Assembly: GCA_963383645.1 (NCBI GenBank) | Contig: OY726565.1 | Coordinates: 24,550,466 to 24,614,465 of the forward strand | Origin: Muscardinus avellanarius | Taxonomy: Eukaryota; Chordata; Mammalia; Rodentia; Gliridae | DNA: 64,000 nt | Reading direction: 5' to 3' | In this document: one piece after another, positions 58,193-64,000 of the stretch | Numbering within the stretch: position 1 is the first letter of the stretch | How the letters are laid out: every line of letters begins with the position of its first letter | Notes under the pieces: model-generated | The model's database searches: none | Told to the model about the DNA's origin: nothing | The model's input: the letters and a program-made list of their open reading frames with translations, nothing else | Position numbers and translations under genes: made by a program

Positions 58193-58628
58193 TGGAACTG
58201 GGTATTGAACCCAGGGGTATTCTACCTCTAAGCTATACTCAAAGCCCTATTTTTTATTCTTTATTTATTTTTATTTATTTATATTTATTTATTTTTTTTT
58301 TTTATTTTTTTTTTTGCGGTACTGGGGATGGAACCCAGTGGCATTGTACCTCCGAGCTACAACCCTAGCCTTAATTTTTAGTATTTTCATTTCTGAAACA
58401 GGGTCTCACTGAATTGCAAAAGACCTCGCTAAGTAGCTGAGGCTGTCCAAGAACCTTGGTTCTCCAGTTTCTGCCTCCCAAATGCTGGGATTGCAAGGGT
58501 GTTCCACCATGCTTGGCCTTTTGAAACAGGGTCTCACTAAGTAGCTGAGGCTGGCCATGAACCTAAGATTCTCCTGTCTTAGCCTCCCAAGTATTGGGAT
58601 TACAAGCATTTGCCACTACACCCAACTT
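58191..58628 (-). mobile_element. B1-dID SINE containing a second SINE
   Basis: Outer right arm at 58191-58262 (GGGTATTGAACCCAGGGG) and outer left arm at 58518-58628 (CCTTTTGAAACAGGGTCTC). They are split at the A-rich linker. Confidence 0.88.
58263..58517 (-). mobile_element. Inner B1-dID SINE
   Basis: TTTATTT tail, GGTACTGGGGATGGAACCC, TTTCTGAAACAGGGTCTC, CCACCATGCTTGGC. Same orientation as its host. Confidence 0.9.
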
Positions 58629-59084
58629 CATTTGTATTTTTATAATCTATGCAATGATTTATAAGGTAAAATAACCCAGGTAAACAACTAAGTTTAATTA
58701 CTTTCAATATAAAATTTGACATTATTTTTATTAAACATTAAAACTGCAATGGCCATAATCTCCATCATTGAAAATTCCTTCCTGAGAAAGGATCACTTCT
58801 CATTAAGAGTCTTTTTTTTTTTTTTAACTACTGTTAGTTTCCATGGCATCCTTAAGTAAGCAGACTTGAATTAACGTAGTTCAGACATTTGGACAAGAAG
58901 TTTTCAGGAAATTACTCTGGTTAATCTATCACACATGGTTGGAATTGCATTAATAGCTTCTTCAGTTACTTCTATCCATGTTAATCATATAAGAATAAAT
59001 TGATCATACTTACAAAAACTCAGCTTTGGTACTGGTATGATAAACTTAAATAATTTAAACAAAAAATGGGGGATGTTAGCAGTT

Positions 59085-59330
59085 AAGATAAAGCTTTGAA
59101 GTCAAAGGAAGCCATGCACAATATCCAGCTTGACAATTTACTAGCTGTGTGTGTGATGAGTGAATGGGTGTCACTGGGCATGTCCCTTCACTCAGTCTCC
59201 TTATTTGTTAAATAGGAAAATACCTTTTGCCTCACAAAGCAAATGGAATATAAAGTGTTTAAAGTTTTCAGTACAGTACCTAGTGAATAGCCAGGGTGCA
59301 CTCAAGAAACAGTGGCGATTCTTTTGATGA
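59085..59330 (+). mobile_element. MIR SINE
   Basis: CTTTGAAGTCAAAGGAAGCC, TTTACTAGCTGTGTGTGTG, TCACTCAGTCTCCTTATTTG and CAGTACCTAGTGAATAGCC give a nearly full-length MIR order. Confidence 0.75.
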
Positions 59331-59920
59331 ATGAAATGAGGAAACCAAGAGGGACAGGTTATTTTCAAAGGCCCCGATTATCACTCAAAAGTCTATGATT
59401 TCTGCACTGACCTATTCACACAGTGAGGTAAGAAAAAGAGATGAGACCATCAAAACAAGAGTAATGCTGAGGTTTCATTGAATTCATAGTCAATATTTAC
59501 TTTCTCATTTAATTATTTTATATGTGATGACCAGTTTGATTCAAAAAGGTTTTTGTAAGAGCTAATACAGGTTTAGAATAAATGACAATAGGATATTAAA
59601 AATTAAGAAAAAAATCCCTAAATTCAATCCACATAATTAACAAAGATGTTTATAATTTTTAAATCTCTGATTCTGAAAATATTCTTAGCTGTCACCCTTG
59701 TTTAATGGCAAAACTGAGTCAGTGTCTTTCTGGTTCTGAGGCCACTGGTAGAGAAAAAGAAATGTTCTTAATATATATTATAAAAGCAGAATGATGATTT
59801 TGCCCAAGCAGAACAGATGTATTTTATAAATTTATGGCTAGGTTTTTAAAAAAAACTTTTATAACATAAAATGTTATTTTGGTCTATACAAATGTATATT
59901 TAAATTTCTTCTCTATTTGC

Positions 59921-60095
59921 CCAGCGTGGTGGTGCACACTTGTAATCAAAGTGCATGGGAGGCCGAGACAGGAGGATCACACAGTTTCAAAGCCAGCCAC
60001 TTAGTGAGGCTCTCAGCAACTTAGGGAGACCCTGTTTCCAAATAAAGGTCTGGGAGTATAGCCCGGCAGTACAAAAGCCCCTGGGTTCTACCCCT

Positions 60096-60146
<51 letters not shown>
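59921..60146 (+). mobile_element. B1-dID SINE with (CA)n tail
   Basis: CCCAGCGTGGTGGTGCAC head, a deletion in the left arm, GTCTGGGAGTATAGCCCGG right arm, then a CA run (60098-60146). ATTTCTTCTCTATT before and AATTCTTCTCTATT after. Confidence 0.94.
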
Positions 60147-60150
<4 letters not shown>

Positions 60151-60659
60151 TCTTCTCTATTCCAAAGTATAACTGAAGGAAATTTTTTCAGAAGGTATGA
60201 ATGTTCAAAACTAATTTTAGTTCACAGAAAAGCAAGGAAGATAGTAATAAATAAAGATTTCAGTGAAGAACAAACCATCTCAATTAACTAAAACATTGAG
60301 CAGAACTCTGATTGACTTAATAATTGATTTCCCTAATGGTAAAAATTGACTATTTCAGGTTGTTTGAATATACATTTATATCAAGCATATCTTTTTAAAT
60401 GATGTTGTTATTTAGAACTGAACATAGTACAAGACATTTTGTTTTCCATTTTCTATTTTTTTCTTATTTTTAACCACTTAATAGAAACAGCCAAGTATAT
60501 ATTTGATGCTTAATAAATATTTATAAAAAGAAGAGTAAATGTTTAATAAATAATAAAATACATTGACAAGTTTTAGAGTAACAAAACTATATTAAATTTT
60601 TCTGACACATAAAACATATTTGCCAAGGGGAAATTTATTATAGATAATAATACAACTGA

Positions 60660-60845
60660 TATAAAATGATAATGAAAACAATAAAATGATAAAGTAAATG
60701 ATAAAATAAACAATAAAATAAATAAATAAAATAATAATAAATAAATAAAATAATAATAAATAATAAAAAATAATAATAAATAAATAAAATAATAATAAAT
60801 AAATAAAATAAAATGATAAAGTAAACAATAAAAATGATAAAGTAG
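60660..60845. repeat. AT-rich AATAAA/AAATGATA low-complexity tract
   Basis: Irregular tandem AATAAATAAAATAAT units and AAAATGATAAAGTAAA repeats over about 185 bp. The 116-codon reverse open frame here is a by-product of the repeat. Confidence 0.9.
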
Positions 60846-60921
60846 TACTTTTATACAGAAAATTTAATTTTCTTTTTTTCTGGAATGGAGATTTCTTAAG
60901 ACTTTTAAAAACTGCTTTATC

Positions 60922-61163
60922 GCCGGGCTTGGTGGCGCACACTTGTAATCCCCACGCTTGGGAGCCTGAGACAGGAGGATCGCACAGGTTCGAAGCCAGC
61001 CTCAGCTACTTAGTGAGGCTCTCAGCAACTTAGTGAGACCCTGTTTCCAAATAAAATATAAAATGGGTCTGGGAGTATAGCCTGGAAGTAGAAAGCCTCT
61101 GGTTTCCACCCCCAGTACCACCAAAAAAAAACCCCAAAAAGCCCCACTACCACAACAACAACA
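60922..61163 (+). mobile_element. B1-dID SINE, perfect 15-bp TSD
   Basis: GCCGGGCTTGGTGGCGC head, duplicated CTTAGTGAG, GGGTCTGGGAGTATAGCCTGG right arm and a mixed A/CAA tail. AAAAACTGCTTTATC at 60907-60921 and 61164-61178. Confidence 0.97.
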
Positions 61164-61474
61164 AAAAACTGCTTTATCTTATTTACTTGAAATTAGGAAA
61201 ATTAATTTAACAGAATCTTTTACAAATTTAATCAGATTTTTCCAAATGGAACCAGGGATATACTTTTCAAGGAATCTGTTAGAATATTAATAATAAACCA
61301 ATCAAAGAATATTTTTCCTAAAGAAAATAATAGTGAGAAAGGAAACTAGAAACTGTAGCTATCATGATCCATGGTAAAATAATAGAAGTTTACAAAAGAA
61401 CTTGGCTTAAGAAAAGGGGGCCATCTTCCCACTCTGGTGCCCTGGTAGGTACTATTATGTCAAAATTCAACTTT

Positions 61475-61662
61475 GTTGCCCTGTGTGGTGGTGCACGCTT
61501 GTAATCCCCGCGCTTGGGAGGTGGAGACAGGAGGATCGCGCTGGTTCAGAGCCAGCCTCGCTGGCTTAAGAGACGTTTCCAAATTAAAATATAAAATAGG
61601 TCTGGGAGTGTAGCCCGGAGGTAGAAGGGCTTCCAGGAACCCCAGTACCACAAAAAAAAAAA
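61475..61662 (+). mobile_element. B1-dID SINE, young subfamily, perfect 13-bp TSD
   Basis: CTGTGTGGTGGTGCACGC head, GCGCTGGTTCAGAGCC, CTTCCAGGAACCCCAGTACC. AAAATTCAACTTT at 61462-61474 and 61663-61675. Confidence 0.97.
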
Positions 61663-61735
61663 AAAATTCAACTTTTTTTTTTATAACTGAACTTTTCACT
61701 TTATAAACGCATAATTCCCTCTATAAGAAAAAAAC

Positions 61736-61972
61736 AAGGTGGGTGTGGTGGCTCATGCTCATGATCCTTGTATTTGGGAGGCTGAGACAGGAGGATCACA
61801 GATTCACAGCCAGCCTCAGCTATGTAGGCCCTCCACAACTTAGTGAGGCCCTGTTTCAAAATAAAGACTAAAAATAGGCATGAAAGTGTTAGCTAGGAGG
61901 TAGAACACCCCTGGATGCTATCCCCAGTACTGAAAAAAAAGAAGAAGAAGAAAGAAAAGAAAAGAGAAACAA
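61736..61972 (+). mobile_element. B1-dID SINE
   Basis: GGTGGGTGTGGTGGCTCATGC head, TTCACAGCCAGCCTCAGC, GTTAGCTAGGAGGTAGAAC and a GAA-rich tail. Confidence 0.92.
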
Positions 61973-63013
61973 AGAAGGTTATATTTTACAGCAACTCAAT
62001 TTAGCATGTAGATTATGTTTTTCATATTACATTAATTTTTGTAATGGTCATATAAACTAGGAAAAAATTTCATATCCCCAAGTAACTTACCGTTTCTATA
62101 ATCCATGGACATTAAGTCCTAGAACACCAAAACTGTCCAATCAGTTAGCACCAAACATAGTTTTCAACAGTTAGCTCTAAGGGTAATATGTATGGCCTGC
62201 TAGTCAGCCTCAGATAAAACAAACACATTGAATGCTAGTTTAAACTGATTATTAGAGAAGCCCATACTTAGATTAAAGCCCAGTTTTTTTAGGGTAAAAA
62301 TACTTGCCATATTGGGTACTGATAATTGTTTTTTGTAATCTTTGGCTTTTCAATCTTGTTTCAGGACCTAGAGCAAAGTATTCTTAAATTGTAAAATACT
62401 ACTTCCATATTAAAAACACAAATATTAAATAAACTATTCTTAGTGATGGAAGAAAGAGTAAGGGGCAAATCTATGCCTTTTAAATATTAACTTGAAAAAA
62501 CTAAGAAGAATAAAGAAACTCAAATGTACAGTTAAAGGAGTGTTGCTAACTTCTGCTTGCTTATTGGAATAGTCTCTGGAGGTTTACACGGGTGCCGGGC
62601 CCTCCAGACAGTCTCTGGGAGTGGGCCAGGGGACAGCCACACGCAACCCAGGGGAGAACTCTAGGGTACGGCCACCTGTGGGAGCAATTTTCAAACACAT
62701 TGAAATGCTTTCGGAATCATTTGCATAAAACTGGTTATATATTATTTGCAAACTTTAAGTACATGTAACTGGTCTCTATTCCCTGGGGTGGATAAGGAAA
62801 ATGAGCAATTTAGTGTCATATTCTCCTACCCCACAGTCCGATTGTGAAAGCTTTGATTTTTTTTTTCTTATGAGATTGCTGATCAAGCTACAACATCTTT
62901 CAGATTTACTATCTCATCTGAGCACTATACGCCAATGAGTATACTTATTTAAAAGAAACCAAGTATTCCAAACTATAAGTATCTTAATAATTTCTGTCTT
63001 CTGCCTGTTTTAT

Positions 63014-63050
63014 TATATATATATATATATGTGTATATATATATATATTC
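63014..63050. repeat. (TA)n microsatellite
   Basis: TA runs with a central TGTG interruption. A second short TA run lies near 63610-63630. Confidence 0.9.
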
Positions 63051-64000
63051 TGCTCTACTATAAATTATTTTTAAAACTGACAGGACAGACTTATTTTAGA
63101 TATAATACTACATGGGAATGGACTAAAGAAGTACACCACAAAAAATTTACTTCAAGAGCTTCTGAATTCTTATTGAAGCAATTTACTTTATGTTTTCTTA
63201 AGAGATTTGTGTTCTAATAAACACCAGTTTTCAAGGAACACTTTTCTCAAGCAAAATTCATGCCAAGCATGAATTTGATGCTTCTATTTGATCAGCTTCT
63301 ATGATGTAGTAGATGGAATCTGAATTACTTGAATCTGAACTTACCTACACAGTCTCCTAGACCATTTAAATGCTATGAGATTGGAGTCTATGACGGATGT
63401 TCACAAAGACTATTTTGAGCTTTATAATTATGTTTGTCATCTTTTATTAAAGCAGAAAATTATCACTATTTTTTATTTATTATCAACTAATATTTCATCA
63501 GCCCCTATATTCAGATCATGCTAAAATATGGACAGTAAATTGATGCTATAAGAAATTTCAAACTATGAGACTCTTGATAAAAAATGACATCTTCTGATTG
63601 AATATTTGTATATATATATATATATATCATATTATACATACGTATGTATAATTTTCTATGTTGGACTTCTGAGATAAATGCTTATAACTTCAGAAGATTT
63701 TAACTGATATATGTGCTTTCTTCAAATGATGACTAAAAAATTATTGAAGTGAGGGGTCCTCACATGTTTGATTGCCAGGGGTCTGAATAAAGGGTTTTTG
63801 TTGTATGTCTACACAAGCACATGCTTCTGTTTAACTCAGTGTATCGGGCAGTTTTGATCTACAGATATAGCGTCACTCATGGTCTAAATGATGGAAATAT
63901 ACTTTGCATGCAACCAGGGCCCAGACTGCTAAAAGGTAAATGGTAAATGGGAATATGTAGTATAAATGCATCATAAACAACCCAGAGCATTCATCTTTGA

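Larger units (their letters stand above)
57080..64000 (+). other. ADGRB3: ADGRB3 intron, 5' part (downstream of loop-3 exon)
   Basis: This starts at the GTAAGC donor after the loop-3 exon and runs off the window. It contains seven SINEs, one MIR, AT-rich low-complexity DNA at 60660-60840 and several microsatellites. No coding sequence for TM6-TM7 was found. From 61975 to 64000 there is no clear repeat apart from TA runs near 63014-63050 and 63610-63650, plus a GC-richer patch near 62570-62690. Confidence 0.85.

Noticed and set aside
60592..60942. 116-codon reverse open frame rich in Phe, Tyr, Leu and Ile
   Set aside because: Produced by the AT-rich AATAAA repeat; it is low-complexity, not a membrane protein gene.

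Overview
The window is mammalian nuclear DNA, almost certainly from a squirrel-family rodent (Sciuridae; marmot or ground squirrel type). Two things show this. First, more than sixty interspersed copies, full-length or partial, belong to a composite SINE with a 7SL/B1-like left arm, an A-rich linker and a tRNA-derived ID-like right arm ending near CCCAGTACC. This B1-dID architecture is known from squirrels and dormice. Second, four exons separated by GT-AG introns encode part of a vertebrate adhesion GPCR. Nothing prokaryotic is present: no operons, CRISPR arrays or dense coding.

The only gene I can support is ADGRB3 (BAI3), on the + strand. Four consecutive exons at 51092-51242, 52806-52875, 54143-54209 and 56994-57079 encode transmembrane helices 3 to 5 with their loops, without a stop or frameshift across three junctions. 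The first 51 kb is the 3' part of the large intron before the TM3 exon. The last 6.9 kb is the start of the next intron. I found no exon for the extracellular region, TM1-2, TM6-7 or the C-terminal tail.

The rest is intronic DNA rich in repeats. 1-23 kb: scattered B1-dID SINEs in both orientations, old MIR/L2 pieces, L1 3'-end fragments and microsatellites. 23.7-27.4 kb: a nested stack in which an ancient antisense L1 tail carries a younger L1 with a perfect 16-bp target-site duplication, a MaLR-type LTR and a SINE. 28-44 kb: more SINEs, including three tandem copies that repeat the same target motif (41.7-42.4 kb). 44-48 kb: degenerate antisense L1 with nested SINEs. 48.2-55.2 kb around the exons is nearly SINE-free. 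57.9-62 kb: another SINE cluster with several young copies carrying clean duplications.

The most unusual observations are at transposon level: the L1 with an antisense ORF2 piece at its 3' end, the triple SINE at one target, repeated SINE-into-SINE nesting in the A-rich linker, and microsatellites growing from SINE tails. At gene level, a candidate in-phase cryptic exon and exon phases that allow two in-frame multi-exon skips are worth checking. I did not find a convincing new biological system. SINE end coordinates are approximate unless a target-site duplication is given.
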